A DNA stretch of 64,000 nt, taken from assembly GCF_007827695.1 (NCBI RefSeq), contig NZ_VITA01000002.1, forward strand, positions 62,001 through 126,000. The letters run 5' to 3'. Position 1 is the stretch's first letter. Each line of letters opens with the position of its first letter. The notes beneath the pieces were generated by a model. The model did no database searches and was not told where the DNA came from. It saw only the letters and a list, made by a program, of their open reading frames with translations. This stretch comes from Sinorhizobium medicae (GTDB taxonomy: Bacteria; Pseudomonadota; Alphaproteobacteria; Rhizobiales; Rhizobiaceae). Below are positions 45,001 to 53,802 of the stretch, one piece after another. The position numbers and the translations under genes are program-made.

Positions 45001-47394
45001 TCAGCCTGCAATTTTCCTTGCGTCTTCCGGCGTCTTGCTCTCGGGCCGGAAGCTGCTGTCAGCCGGTTTTTCAACGGCGTGCGCGACGCGAGACAACGCC
45101 CAGATTGCCAGTTCGGCGAGCGGGAGCGGCTTACTGATCAGATAGCCCTGAAAGCGGTCGCAGCCTGCAGCCTTCAACATAGCGAGCTTTTCCGGCGTAT
45201 CGACACCTTCCCCGACCACGGCCATCCCTTTCGCGTGGCATAGCGCGATCACTGCCCTGAGCACCGCCAGGGACTCCGAAGCGTTCAGGTTCGAGACGAG
45301 CTCCCGGTCGAGCTTGATGGTGTCGGCGGCGTAGCCGATGATCTGCTGGACCGAAGTGTAGCCAGCGCCGAAATCGTCTATGGACAGCCGGAAGCCCTTG
45401 CTTCGCAACTCATCCATACGCAGGCGCAATTGGTCGCTGATCTGGACCGCGAAAGTCTCTGTAAGCTCGATGTCGATCGATTGAGCCTCGAGATTGTGGC
45501 GCGCGAGGCAGTCCGAAAGATGTTCACTGATCGCCTTCGAGTGCAGCTCGGCCGACGATATGTTGATCGCCAGCACCGTATCTGGCCCGAACAGCGCCTT
45601 CAGCTGACGGCAGTCCGACATCGCCTTGTCTACGACCCACCAGTCGATCTTCGTGAACAGACCGGAGCTCTCGGCGATCGGCACGAATTCATCGGGCGTC
45701 ACGTTCCCAAGGACCGGCGAGTACCAGCGCAGCAGCGCCTCGCAGCCGTTAACTTTTCCGCCCGCGTCCACGATGGGCATGTAGACCAGATGAAACTGTT
45801 GGTCAGGGTCGAGTGAGCGCAGCTCGTCCTGGATCTGTCGCTGGCGGGTTCGCTTGTCGTTGAGCGCGCGGGAAAAGCGGGCGGAGCGGTTCTTGCCGGC
45901 GCTTTTGGCCTGATACATTGCGGCGTCCGAATTCGAGATCAGTTCCGCGACCGAGCTCGCATCATCAGGACATACCGCCACGCCGATGCTTGCCGTGACC
46001 GGATAACGCTTGCCGGACAGCTCGAACCCGTCCGAAAATAGCGCGAGGATTGCAGCGCAGGTCTCCCTCACCACGCCGTCGCCGGGCTGCGAGCGTAGGA
46101 GAACCGCAAACTCGTCGCCGGACAGCCGGGCGAGAATGGCCGGCTCCTGACCGCGCCCGCCCGTGATTGCCCCGACATCATGGGCGATCCGGGCCGCGAG
46201 CGTCTTCAGGAGTTCGTCTCCGACGTCATGGCCGTGCTTGTCGTTGACAAATTTGAAATTGTCGATGTCGATGAAAAGAAGGCTGCATTTGTCGCCGGAC
46301 GCGACGGTTTCCCGCACGGCCTGCGCTGCAAGGATGTTGAAGCGCGCCCGATTGTTGATGCCTGTCAACGCGTCGGTCCATGAACTCCGCTGTACGAGTT
46401 GAAGGGACTGCACGGATTGCCGATGCAGCTCGCGGATGTTGCCGGTAAGACGGCCGATTTCTCCCGCCCCGCCCACCTTTGCGATCTCTTCGCGTTCTGC
46501 GGCCATCACGGCCATGACATTGGCATCGAGCGTTGCGATCGGCCCAGTTATGAAGCGGCGAATGAGCACGACGATGAGCCAGATCGAGAACAGACTCATG
46601 GCCAATGCGCCAAGCGCCAGAAGCACTTTCTGCCGCAGCATCTGTGCGTTGAAATGCGTATCCGAAACCGTCAAGGTCGCATGCAGGGAAGGTCCGAGAG
46701 GGACGCTCGCCGAGAGGTCGTCGGTAACCGCGAGGGGCCAGGGCTGGAGGACGATATCCGCTCCATATTCCTTTTCAAGGGCTGCCTGCAGCTTCAGAAA
46801 ACGATCGGGTTGCACCGCAACCTGCATCAAGAGAGCATTTTTCCTGTTGCTGGGGGAAGGCCGGCCGAAGGTTATCGGATCGACGAACAAGGAATAGACG
46901 ATCCGCGGCCTTTCACCGGTGGCGTCGACATAGGTCCAGTCGCCGAGTTTCGAACCGTTGGCCAGCTGGCGGGCGAGATCGAGCTGTGCCTGATCGATCT
47001 CCGCAAAAGGATCCCAGCTGTTTTCGAAGTAGTACTCGGTTTCCAGCCGGGCGTTGAGAACCGCAAAGGACAGGTAGCCTGCGGGATCGTCCAGCAGCGA
47101 TTTCAGGCTCTCCTGCAGCCGGACGCCGAATGCGGTGGCGCGGTATTTCCTGTCTGTTTCGGCGACATATTGGCGTAACGCATTGCCGCTCAGCAGTGCA
47201 TTGAGGGCACCGCGACTGCGTCGAACCTCGTTCTGAAAGACGGCTGCGGCATGCTCCAGCCGTTGCGAAAGTTTGGCGTGCTCGAGTGCGCGGATGGAGC
47301 GGCTCTGCGCCACGTGAACTGAAAAGGCTGCCAGAAGGTAGCCCGCCAGAACGACTGGAAAGATCAGGATGAGCGCGCGCTTGCCGAGGGTCAC
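45001..47394 (-). CDS. Membrane GGDEF-EAL protein, MbaA-like
   Basis: 797 residues. Membrane helix 1 spans about residues 8-28 and helix 2 about 258-281; the roughly 230 residues between them form a periplasmic sensor domain. A HAMP-like linker follows, then a GGDEF domain with the active-type signature RLSGDEF and an EAL domain with GCEALLRW, ELTETF, IDDFGAG and KLDRELV; the usual AEG reads GEG. Both cyclase and phosphodiesterase could be active. It overlaps the start region of nothing else but its own ATG lies in the last codons of the upstream PotD-like gene (4-base overlap). The pair matches the layout of NspS-MbaA in Vibrio, where a polyamine-binding periplasmic protein controls the GGDEF-EAL partner. 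Confidence 0.9.
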   Translation of the reverse strand: MTLGKRALILIFPVVLAGYLLAAFSVHVAQSRSIRALEHAKLSQRLEHAAAVFQNEVRRSRGALNALLSGNALRQYVAETDRKYRATAFGVRLQESLKSLLDDPAGYLSFAVLNARLETEYYFENSWDPFAEIDQAQLDLARQLANGSKLGDWTYVDATGERPRIVYSLFVDPITFGRPSPSNRKNALLMQVAVQPDRFLKLQAALEKEYGADIVLQPWPLAVTDDLSASVPLGPSLHATLTVSDTHFNAQMLRQKVLLALGALAMSLFSIWLIVVLIRRFITGPIATLDANVMAVMAAEREEIAKVGGAGEIGRLTGNIRELHRQSVQSLQLVQRSSWTDALTGINNRARFNILAAQAVRETVASGDKCSLLFIDIDNFKFVNDKHGHDVGDELLKTLAARIAHDVGAITGGRGQEPAILARLSGDEFAVLLRSQPGDGVVRETCAAILALFSDGFELSGKRYPVTASIGVAVCPDDASSVAELISNSDAAMYQAKSAGKNRSARFSRALNDKRTRQRQIQDELRSLDPDQQFHLVYMPIVDAGGKVNGCEALLRWYSPVLGNVTPDEFVPIAESSGLFTKIDWWVVDKAMSDCRQLKALFGPDTVLAINISSAELHSKAISEHLSDCLARHNLEAQSIDIELTETFAVQISDQLRLRMDELRSKGFRLSIDDFGAGYTSVQQIIGYAADTIKLDRELVSNLNASESLAVLRAVIALCHAKGMAVVGEGVDTPEKLAMLKAAGCDRFQGYLISKPLPLAELAIWALSRVAHAVEKPADSSFRPESKTPEDARKIAG

Positions 47395-48428
47395 TGGAAA
47401 TTCGCCAAAGTGTTGATAATGCGCCGGCGCGCCTCGATCGAGCGGACGGACAGTTCCCGGGGATGCTGGTTCTTCTCCATTGTTTCGGTCGGCGGGTAGA
47501 TTTCCGGATCGGCGCGCATGGTGTCTGGAAGGAGCCTGAGCGCCGGGCCGCTTGCGGTCGGCATGTTGAGCGCGAGCGCGTTGGCGGCGGCCGCCTCAGG
47601 CGATCCGATGAAATTCAGGAACGCGAGGGCCTGTTGCTTGCGGGGCGACCCGGCCGTGACCGAGAAGCAGTCGAGCCACGACAACGTGCCCTCTTTCGGG
47701 ACCGAATAGCGCCAGAGCCCCGCCTTTCCAGCTTTTTTGTTGAGTACGTGCTGATCGCCGCTGTAGCCCAGCGCCAGATATATGTCCCCGGCCAAAGCCG
47801 GATCCTGAATCGAGGTGATGACGTAATCATAGGTCAGTACGAAAGGCGCCTGTGCCTTCAGGAGCCCGAAAGCGGCCTTGAGGGTTTCGGTATCATCGGC
47901 ATTGACCGAGGCGCCGAGCAGCATCAACGGGGGTACGAAGATCTCGCTTTGGTCATCGAACATGGCGATGTGCTTGCGAAGAGCCGGCGCAGGACGCATC
48001 ATGTCCTGCCAGGACGCCGGCGGCTGTGTAACCACGTCGGAGCGGTAAAGGATGCCTACTGTTCCCCAGAAATAGGGAAGCCCGTAGTCGGCGCAGGCTT
48101 TCCGCCATTCCGGCGCATAGTCCTGGAGCGCGGGAACGTTGACGTCGGAGAGCTTCTCGATGATGCCCTTGCGGCCGAAAAGCTTCGCGCCGCCCTCATC
48201 GACGATGACAAGATCGATGTTGCGGCCGGGATCTGCGAGGATCTCGTCGCGGGCGTCGTCGCTGTCGAAATTTATCTGGCGGATGGAGACGCCCGTCTTC
48301 TCGGTCCAGCGATCGATGAGATCCTGGTCGACATAATCTTCCCAGATAAGCAGGTTGAGCGTCTCGGCACGGCTTGCGGAAGCGCAAAGCAGTGCCGTCA
48401 GAACGACAATTACCCCACATGCCCTCAT
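47391..48428 (-). CDS. PotD-like periplasmic binding protein, NspS-like
   Basis: 345 residues. A signal peptide (MRACGVIVVLTALLCASASRA) precedes LNLLIWEDYVDQDLIDRWTEKTGVSIRQINFDSDD, the opening of spermidine/putrescine-binding proteins. Further family wording: LVIVDEGGAKLFGRKG, YGLPYFWGTVGILYRSD, LALGYSGDQ and NFIGSPEAAAANALAL. No ABC permease or ATPase gene is near; instead the stop overlaps the start of the membrane GGDEF-EAL gene by 4 bases. That suggests a sensor role instead of transport, with a polyamine as the likely ligand (inference). Which polyamine cannot be told. Confidence 0.88.
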   Translation of the reverse strand: MRACGVIVVLTALLCASASRAETLNLLIWEDYVDQDLIDRWTEKTGVSIRQINFDSDDARDEILADPGRNIDLVIVDEGGAKLFGRKGIIEKLSDVNVPALQDYAPEWRKACADYGLPYFWGTVGILYRSDVVTQPPASWQDMMRPAPALRKHIAMFDDQSEIFVPPLMLLGASVNADDTETLKAAFGLLKAQAPFVLTYDYVITSIQDPALAGDIYLALGYSGDQHVLNKKAGKAGLWRYSVPKEGTLSWLDCFSVTAGSPRKQQALAFLNFIGSPEAAAANALALNMPTASGPALRLLPDTMRADPEIYPPTETMEKNQHPRELSVRSIEARRRIINTLANFQ

Positions 48429-48528
48429 TCTTCGCCCCTGCTCACCCCCATCGCCGGACGCTACCCGGCAATGATTGAGGAATGCTTACGTCAGGAGCAA
48501 AGATCGGACGACGCGAGCGAACGCAACT

Positions 48529-49725
48529 CTATCGCGCAGGCAGCTTCGGCAAAAATATGGTGAGCAGTCCGAGGAGCGGGAGATACGAGCAGATCAGGTA
48601 GACGAACTCGATTCCCTGCCGGTCGGCGACGACCCCGAGAACCGCGGCGCCCATGCCGCCGGCGCCGAAGGCAAAGCCGAAGAAGACACCGGCGATGAGC
48701 CCCACCCTGCCCGGAACGAGTTCCTGCGCGAAGACGACGATCGCCGAGAAGGCCGACGAAAAGATAAGGCCGATGATGACGCTCAGCACGCCCGTCCAGA
48801 AAAGGTTTGCATAGGGCAGCAGAAGGGTGAACGGCACGACGCCGAGGATCGAGAACCAGATGACGAAGCGCGCGCCGAACCGGTCGCCGATCGGGCCTCC
48901 GAGGAACGTGCCTGCGGCTGCCGAGCCGAGGAACAGGAAAAGCATCAACTGCGCCTGCTGTACGCTCGTGCCGAATTTTTCAATGGCGAAGAAGGTGAAG
49001 TAGCTCGAGATGCTGGTGAGGTAGACGTTCTTCGTCGCCGTCAGCAGGACGAGGATCGCAATCGTCCACATGACGCGCGTCTTCGGCAGCGGCAGCACCC
49101 GGCTCGGGACAGGGCGGCTCATGGTCGAGCGACGGTGGCGCACGTACCACGTGCTCACCCAGGAGAGCACGAAGAACCCCGTGATCGCGACGACGGAAAA
49201 CCAGCCGAGGCTGCCCTGTCCGAAAGGGAGAACAATGAAAGCGGCCAGCAGCGGCCCCAGCGCGCTTCCGGCATTGCCGCCGACCTGGAACAGCGACTGC
49301 GCCAAGCCGTGGCGACCGCCCGAGGCGAGGCGGGCCACGCGGGAGGATTCCGGATGGAAGATCGCCGATCCGATGCCGATCAGGCTCGCTGCGACAAGCA
49401 GCATCCAGAAGTGGTCGGCATTGGCGAGGAGCAGCAGGCCCATGCAGGTCGAGAGCATGGCGAAGGGCAGCGAATAGGGCAGGGCCCAACGATCCGTCAC
49501 GATGCCGACGAGCGGCTGCAGCATCGAAGCCGTCACCTGGAACGTGAATGTCAAAAGGCCGATCTGGACGAAATCGAGAGCGTAGTTTTCTTTGAGCAAA
49601 GGATAGAGCGCCGTCAGCAGCGATTGCATGATGTCGTTCAGCATGTGGCAGAAGCTGACTGCCAAAATGACCGAGAATGCTGTCTTTTCGGGGCTGATGC
49701 TGCCCGCGGACGTGACCGTTGCCAT
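48529..49725 (-). CDS. MFS transporter, fosmidomycin-resistance (Fsr) type
   Basis: 398 residues from the ATG at 49725 behind an AAGGAA site; the frame is open upstream but that part overlaps the AraC gene. Twelve membrane segments are visible, with SVILAVSFCHMLNDIMQSLLTALYPLLKENYAL, LVGIVTDRWALPY, and GSAIFHPESSRVARLASGGRHGLAQSLFQVGGNAG, all typical of the Fsr group. It probably exports a drug or metabolite by proton antiport. The divergent AraC-type gene is its likely regulator. Confidence 0.88.
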   Translation of the reverse strand: MATVTSAGSISPEKTAFSVILAVSFCHMLNDIMQSLLTALYPLLKENYALDFVQIGLLTFTFQVTASMLQPLVGIVTDRWALPYSLPFAMLSTCMGLLLLANADHFWMLLVAASLIGIGSAIFHPESSRVARLASGGRHGLAQSLFQVGGNAGSALGPLLAAFIVLPFGQGSLGWFSVVAITGFFVLSWVSTWYVRHRRSTMSRPVPSRVLPLPKTRVMWTIAILVLLTATKNVYLTSISSYFTFFAIEKFGTSVQQAQLMLFLFLGSAAAGTFLGGPIGDRFGARFVIWFSILGVVPFTLLLPYANLFWTGVLSVIIGLIFSSAFSAIVVFAQELVPGRVGLIAGVFFGFAFGAGGMGAAVLGVVADRQGIEFVYLICSYLPLLGLLTIFLPKLPAR

Positions 49726-49836
49726 GGAATGTTCCTTCGGGGCGGCTCGCCAGGGGAGCCGTTTCGGCTCATCTCTAAACGGCTTGCCGCTGGCCTGCTT
49801 TTGTGATTTGGTCGATTTCTTTCGCGAGTGGGCCAG

Positions 49837-50652
49837 ATGCCGATATCCGATGGAAGCTACCTGCCGAAGTTGCCCGACGCTGACCATTTCAGAAGCCTGG
49901 AATGGATCGAGAAGGCGAACGCACCCGTTCTGGCGATTGGGAAGGATTACGCATGCGGCCTCGTCGTGCCTCCCCACAGCCATAGCCGGACCCAACTCTG
50001 GTGGGCGCGTTCAGGCGTTGTGCTCGTCTACACCTCGGGCGGGCGCTGGATGATCCCTCCCGGTCATGCCCTGCTGATCCCCGCGGGAATTGAGCACTCG
50101 GCCGAGATGGTCAGCGACGTCCGCATGCATTCGACTTACATACCGCCAGAGGCAAGCGAAGCGCGCCGGCCTCTCGTGTTGGAGATGAGCCCGCTCGTCG
50201 GCAGTCTCATCGACGAACTTATCGTTGCAGGGAACGAAGCATCTACCGAGAAGCGCGAGAGCCTGATCATGGAATTGCTGCTCACGGAAATCCCTCGGCT
50301 CTCTCAGAGGCCTCTGGGTCTGCCTTTCCCGCGGGACCGCAAGCTTGCGGTTATCTGTCGGCAATTTGTCGAGGCGCCGTCGGCATCCGCGAGCATCGAT
50401 GCGTGGGCGGCGAGCATGGGCATCAGCCGACGTTCTTTTACGCGGCTCTTCCGGCAGGAGACGGGCGTCAGCTTCGGCACATGGCGGCAGCAGGCCTGCA
50501 TCTTCGCTTCGCTGCCTCGCATTGCCGACGGTGAACCGATAACCACGGTTGCGTTGGATGCCGGTTACGAGAACGTCGCTGCCTTCACGACCATGTTCCG
50601 CCGCATGCTCGGCGCGCCGCCCAGCGTCTATCTACGCGACCAGCGGACCTGA
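49837..50652 (+). CDS. AraC-family regulator with cupin domain
   Basis: 271 residues from the ATG at 49837 (a GTG at 49828 is also in frame). An N-terminal cupin (VVPPHSHSRTQLWWARSGVVLVYTSGGRWMIPPGHALLIPAGIEHS) is followed by the AraC double HTH: SIDAWAASMGISRRSFTRLFRQETGVSFGTWRQQ and ITTVALDAGYENVAAFTTMFRRMLGAPPSVYL. It is divergent from the Fsr-type transporter, across 111 bases, and so probably controls it in response to a small ligand or substrate. Confidence 0.9.
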   Translation: MPISDGSYLPKLPDADHFRSLEWIEKANAPVLAIGKDYACGLVVPPHSHSRTQLWWARSGVVLVYTSGGRWMIPPGHALLIPAGIEHSAEMVSDVRMHSTYIPPEASEARRPLVLEMSPLVGSLIDELIVAGNEASTEKRESLIMELLLTEIPRLSQRPLGLPFPRDRKLAVICRQFVEAPSASASIDAWAASMGISRRSFTRLFRQETGVSFGTWRQQACIFASLPRIADGEPITTVALDAGYENVAAFTTMFRRMLGAPPSVYLRDQRT

Positions 50653-50686
50653 CCGACCATCGTCCCGTCACTGGCGCCGCGGACTA

Positions 50687-50789
50687 CTGCATGTTTCATT
50701 TAATCGGATCCGACTGGAGGACAAAAACATGCAGCATATCAAGTGCTACAGCGACCTTTGTGCGTCTGATAAGACGCACGGCGCTGTAG
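50687..50789 (+). repeat. RIME-like twin-palindrome repeat, copy B
   Basis: About 103 bp, nearly identical to copy A at 25831-25934: CTGCATGTTT to AAACATGCAG with AATCGGATCCGA at the centre, then CTACAG to CTGTAG with a GTGCGTC/GACGCAC inner stem of 7 perfect pairs. It starts 34 bases after the AraC gene stop. Differences from copy A in one arm are matched in the other (GTC/GAC), which points to preserved pairing. Confidence 0.8.
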
Positions 50790-50806
50790 TGCAAAAAGGA
50801 AATCGA

Positions 50807-50850
50807 AGTGCAGAGGCTTAAGCACGTCTATAAGACCTGCGGCGCTGTAG
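50807..50850 (+). repeat. Degenerate second half of the RIME-like repeat
   Basis: This stretch repeats the second palindrome only, from AAGTGCAGAG to the terminal GCGGCGCTGTAG, with several changes and a weakened stem. It follows copy B after 17 bases and looks like a partial tandem duplication. The rest of the gap to 51030 holds no gene. Confidence 0.55.
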
Positions 50851-51030
50851 TCCAATTTGCAATCTTCCTTTCGCCTGATATGTGAAATGGAAGCCGAAGC
50901 GACGGGTTAACGAAATCGTAGGCCTTATTGCCGATAGGCTGGCATTGAATGACTTGAACTTTCGCCCCTTTTACGTGCACCGTCACGTTTCAGGTTCCCC
51001 CCGCCGACAAACTATTCTCCGGAGTGTAGA

Positions 51031-51837
51031 TTGCGCATCCCTGTTGTTTTGCTCGCGTCTCAGGCTTTCCTCCTTTCGGCTGGTGTCGCTTCGGCCGAAG
51101 ACCGTCAGTATCCATGGTCGGGGGACTGGTACCTGAAGGTCGGCGCCACCGGCTTTCTCGGTCCGGAATATGAAGGCAGCTCAAAGACGATGCTTCAGGC
51201 GGCGCCGCTCGTTTCGATGGGCAAGGTGGGAAGCAGCGTGCGCTTTTCGTCCCGCAACGACAACATATCCTATGCCTTGGTCGATCACGTCCACTTTCGT
51301 GCCGGTGCTGTCGGCAAACTGATCTTCGAGCGCGATGAAGATGCCTCTGACGATCTCAAAGGCCTCGACCCGGTGAAATTCGGCGGCGAACTCGGCGGTT
51401 TCGCCGAGTTCTACCCCACGGACTGGATGCGTTTCCGCGCTGAAGTCCGTCAGGGTATCCGCAGCCATCACGGGGTGGTCGCCGATATTACGGCCGACGC
51501 CTTCACGGATGTCAGCGAAACGATCCGCATTTCGGCCGGACCGCGACTGACCGCGGCAACAAGCGATTATTTCGACGCCTACTACGGCGTCAACGCTGCA
51601 GAGTCAGCAGCTTCGGGCCTCGGTACCTATGACCCCGATGGCGGCATTCATTCCGTGGGTCTGGGCGCGGCGATCAACTGGCAGGCGACGGAGAAGCTGG
51701 AGACGGGCGCCTATGCCGAATATCGTCGACTGCTGGGTGCGGCCGCCGATTCAAGCCTCGTCAACGAGCGCGGCAGCCGCGACCAGTTCCTCGTCGGCGT
51801 ATCCGCGACCTACCGCTTCGATTTTACGCTACCCTGA
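51031..51837 (+). CDS. MipA/OmpV-family outer membrane protein
   Basis: 268 residues, starting at TTG 51031 with a GGAG site 8 bases upstream; no ATG is available near. A signal peptide (MRIPVVLLASQAFLLSAGVASA) leads into beta-barrel wording: WYLKVGATGFLGPEYEGSSKTMLQAAPLVSMGKVGSS, and a C-terminal aromatic strand ending YRFDFTLP. MipA of E. coli scaffolds murein synthases; in other bacteria related proteins respond to antibiotics or metals. Role here not known. Confidence 0.88.
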   Translation: MRIPVVLLASQAFLLSAGVASAEDRQYPWSGDWYLKVGATGFLGPEYEGSSKTMLQAAPLVSMGKVGSSVRFSSRNDNISYALVDHVHFRAGAVGKLIFERDEDASDDLKGLDPVKFGGELGGFAEFYPTDWMRFRAEVRQGIRSHHGVVADITADAFTDVSETIRISAGPRLTAATSDYFDAYYGVNAAESAASGLGTYDPDGGIHSVGLGAAINWQATEKLETGAYAEYRRLLGAAADSSLVNERGSRDQFLVGVSATYRFDFTLP

Positions 51838-51911
51838 CTGGTGCCTGAAGGATCGGACGGGATTGAAACGGGGCGCTTGACCGGCCGTGTTTGCAGGGCC
51901 AAACAGTGGCT

Positions 51912-52871
51912 ATGAACAGCTCTTCCATCGATTCCGGCCGCGTCCACGATGCGCCGTCCAACAATTGGGTCTACCGGGTCTTGCCGCGAGCGCTATGGCC
52001 CTATGCGCAGCTCGCCCGCTGGGACCGTCCGATCGGCTGGCAATTGTTGATGTGGCCATGCCTCTGGTCCGCCGCGATGGCAGCCGGAGCGGCCGCATCG
52101 CTCGGCAGCTTCTCGGCCGGGCGTTTCCTCTTCCATATCTTTCTCTTCATCGTCGGGGCGATCGCCATGCGTGGCGCCGGCTGCACCTACAACGACATCG
52201 TCGATCACGATATCGACATGGAAGTCGCTCGTACACGCTCGCGCCCGCTACCTTCCGGTCGCGTAACGCGCTTCCAGGCGAAGGCATTCATGTTGCTGCA
52301 GTCGGTTGTGGGTCTTGCCGTCCTGCTACAGTTCAACGGGTTCACGATTTTTCTCGGCGTGCTGTCGCTCGCGTTGGTGGCGATCTATCCGTTCGCCAAG
52401 CGCTTTACGGATTGGCCGCAATTCTTCCTCGGCCTCGCCTTCTCCTGGGGCGCGATCATGGGCTGGGCGGCGGAATTCGGCAGCCTGTCCTTCGCGCCGG
52501 TCATGCTCTACGCGGCGGCCATCACCTGGACGATCGGCTATGACACGATCTATGCCTATCAGGACAGGGAGGACGACGAACTGATCGGCGTTCGCTCGAC
52601 AGCCCGCCGCTTCGGCGACAATCCGCGGCCGTGGCTGATCGGGCTCTATGGGATCGCCGTTCTCCTGATGCTTTTCGCGTTCCTCGCGGCCGGCGCCGGC
52701 TTCTTCGCCTATCTAGGGCTTGTGGTGGCGGCGGTGATGCTCGCCTATCAGATACTGGTGTTGAACATCCACGATCCGCTGCAATGCCTCGCGCTGTTCA
52801 AGTTCAACGGCGTCGTCGGCCTCATCATCTTTGCCGGACTGGTGCTCTCGCTTCTCGTTCGCCTGATATGA
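51912..52871 (+). CDS. ubiA: 4-hydroxybenzoate octaprenyltransferase
   Basis: 319 residues from the ATG at 51912 (an in-frame TTG at 51891 is less likely). It has eight or nine membrane helices and both Asp-rich motifs: GCTYNDIVDHDIDMEVARTRSRPLPSG and YQDREDDELIGVRSTARRFGD. It attaches the polyprenyl chain made by IspB to 4-hydroxybenzoate in ubiquinone synthesis. Confidence 0.96.
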   Translation: MNSSSIDSGRVHDAPSNNWVYRVLPRALWPYAQLARWDRPIGWQLLMWPCLWSAAMAAGAAASLGSFSAGRFLFHIFLFIVGAIAMRGAGCTYNDIVDHDIDMEVARTRSRPLPSGRVTRFQAKAFMLLQSVVGLAVLLQFNGFTIFLGVLSLALVAIYPFAKRFTDWPQFFLGLAFSWGAIMGWAAEFGSLSFAPVMLYAAAITWTIGYDTIYAYQDREDDELIGVRSTARRFGDNPRPWLIGLYGIAVLLMLFAFLAAGAGFFAYLGLVVAAVMLAYQILVLNIHDPLQCLALFKFNGVVGLIIFAGLVLSLLVRLI

Positions 52872-52897
52872 AAAATCCTCCGGAATCCGGAGGATTG
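52872..52897 (-). terminator. Hairpin terminator, best on the minus strand
   Basis: A perfect 10-bp stem AATCCTCCGG/CCGGAGGATT with a 3-base loop. Read on the minus strand it is followed by T residues, so it should end the transcript of the small ORF at 52943-53050. It also sits directly after the ubiA stop and may stop that transcript too. Confidence 0.7.
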
Positions 52898-52942
52898 TCG
52901 GTAGAGCCAAATCGATACGAAATCCCAGCGGAAACGCCGGTT

Positions 52943-53050
52943 TTATGCCCAACTCGATTCGGTCGCCACCTTGCGGCGCCGGGCTGCTATGTGCCTGCCG
53001 AGCAGGACTCGGACGGTTGAGAGGGTCGCGAGAAGGCGTTTGCGGATCAT
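52943..53050 (-). CDS. 35-residue Arg-rich small protein
   Basis: The ATG at 53050 has an AAGGAG site 5 bases upstream. The product (MIRKRLLATLSTVRVLLGRHIAARRRKVATESSWA) is basic, with an amphipathic helix likely in its first half. A minus-strand terminator follows 45 bases after the stop. The good ribosome binding site and the terminator support a real short gene. No family recognised. The DUF6101 gene upstream has its own terminator, so this small gene should have its own promoter. Confidence 0.5.
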   Translation of the reverse strand: MIRKRLLATLSTVRVLLGRHIAARRRKVATESSWA

Positions 53051-53183
53051 GTTGTCTCCTTCATACGTGTCCTTGGATACGAGCCGCTTATGGCATGAAG
53101 GAGGCGATGGGTTTGTTTCGGCGGTAACACTCCCCGCAATGCGGAAAGATATCGTGGTTGCATGAAGCGTTGCCGCAACAAGC

Positions 53184-53209
53184 AAAAACCGGCCGCGGGC
53201 GCGGCCGGT
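53184..53209 (-). terminator. Rho-independent terminator of the DUF6101 gene
   Basis: A 9-bp stem ACCGGCCGC/GCGGCCGGT with a 4-base loop, followed on the minus strand by five T. It lies 26 bases after the stop at 53236. Confidence 0.85.
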
Positions 53210-53235
53210 TGATCAGTCGAGAGGGTAGGCTTTGT

Positions 53236-53802
53236 TCAGGCCCGTGCGATGATTTCGCGTCCGTCGATCTTCATCTGGATACCGAGACTGCCGGTGGAGC
53301 GGCGCACGAGGAATCGCGGCCGGCGCTCGGCAAAAAATGAGTGACGACGGCGCGGCTTCGCCTGAGCGGCGCGGACATCGCCTATATGCTCCTCGAGCGG
53401 CCGTGCGACCCCGTCTGCTTCCACCATGAGCATCGGGACGCGATAGGCATCGGCCCAGGCACGCCAGTCGGCCGCGATGTCGGAGAGATCATGAGCCACG
53501 AGCAGCGGAATGCAGAGATCCGGATCATCGTGATGGAGTTCGAGCGTCACTGTAACCTCCCCGTCGCCATGGTCTATCGCCCGCGCCGCCACGCCCTTGA
53601 AAGCTCGCGCCGGTAGAGCGATCGAAAGCGGCAGGCCGCTGGATGGTAGCACCTTGCGCAGAACAGCGCCACGCTCGTCAAGGCTGATGCTGACATTCCC
53701 CGTGTGGCCGCGCAACACGTAGCTTGCTTGCTGCGGAAATCGCTTCGGGTCAAGTCTGAGCGTGTTTTCGACCCATGCCGGTTGAGAGAGTGAATTGCGC
53801 AT
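53236..53802 (-). CDS. DUF6101 family protein
   Basis: 188 residues, no signal peptide or membrane helix. The wording (LRLDPKRFPQQASYVL, ISLDERGAVLRKVLPSSGLPLSIALPARAFKGVAARAI, ELHHDDPDLCIPLLVAHDLSDIAADWRAWADAYRVPMLMVEADG, and the basic RRRHSFFAERRPRFLVRR) matches DUF6101, a family I know only from Rhizobiales. Function unknown. It has its own terminator. Confidence 0.75.
   Translation of the reverse strand: MRNSLSQPAWVENTLRLDPKRFPQQASYVLRGHTGNVSISLDERGAVLRKVLPSSGLPLSIALPARAFKGVAARAIDHGDGEVTVTLELHHDDPDLCIPLLVAHDLSDIAADWRAWADAYRVPMLMVEADGVARPLEEHIGDVRAAQAKPRRRHSFFAERRPRFLVRRSTGSLGIQMKIDGREIIARA

Noticed and set aside
48475..49806. A 443-residue plus-strand ORF opposite the MFS gene
   Set aside because: Low-complexity Arg/Glu/Asp composition typical of the antisense of a membrane protein gene.
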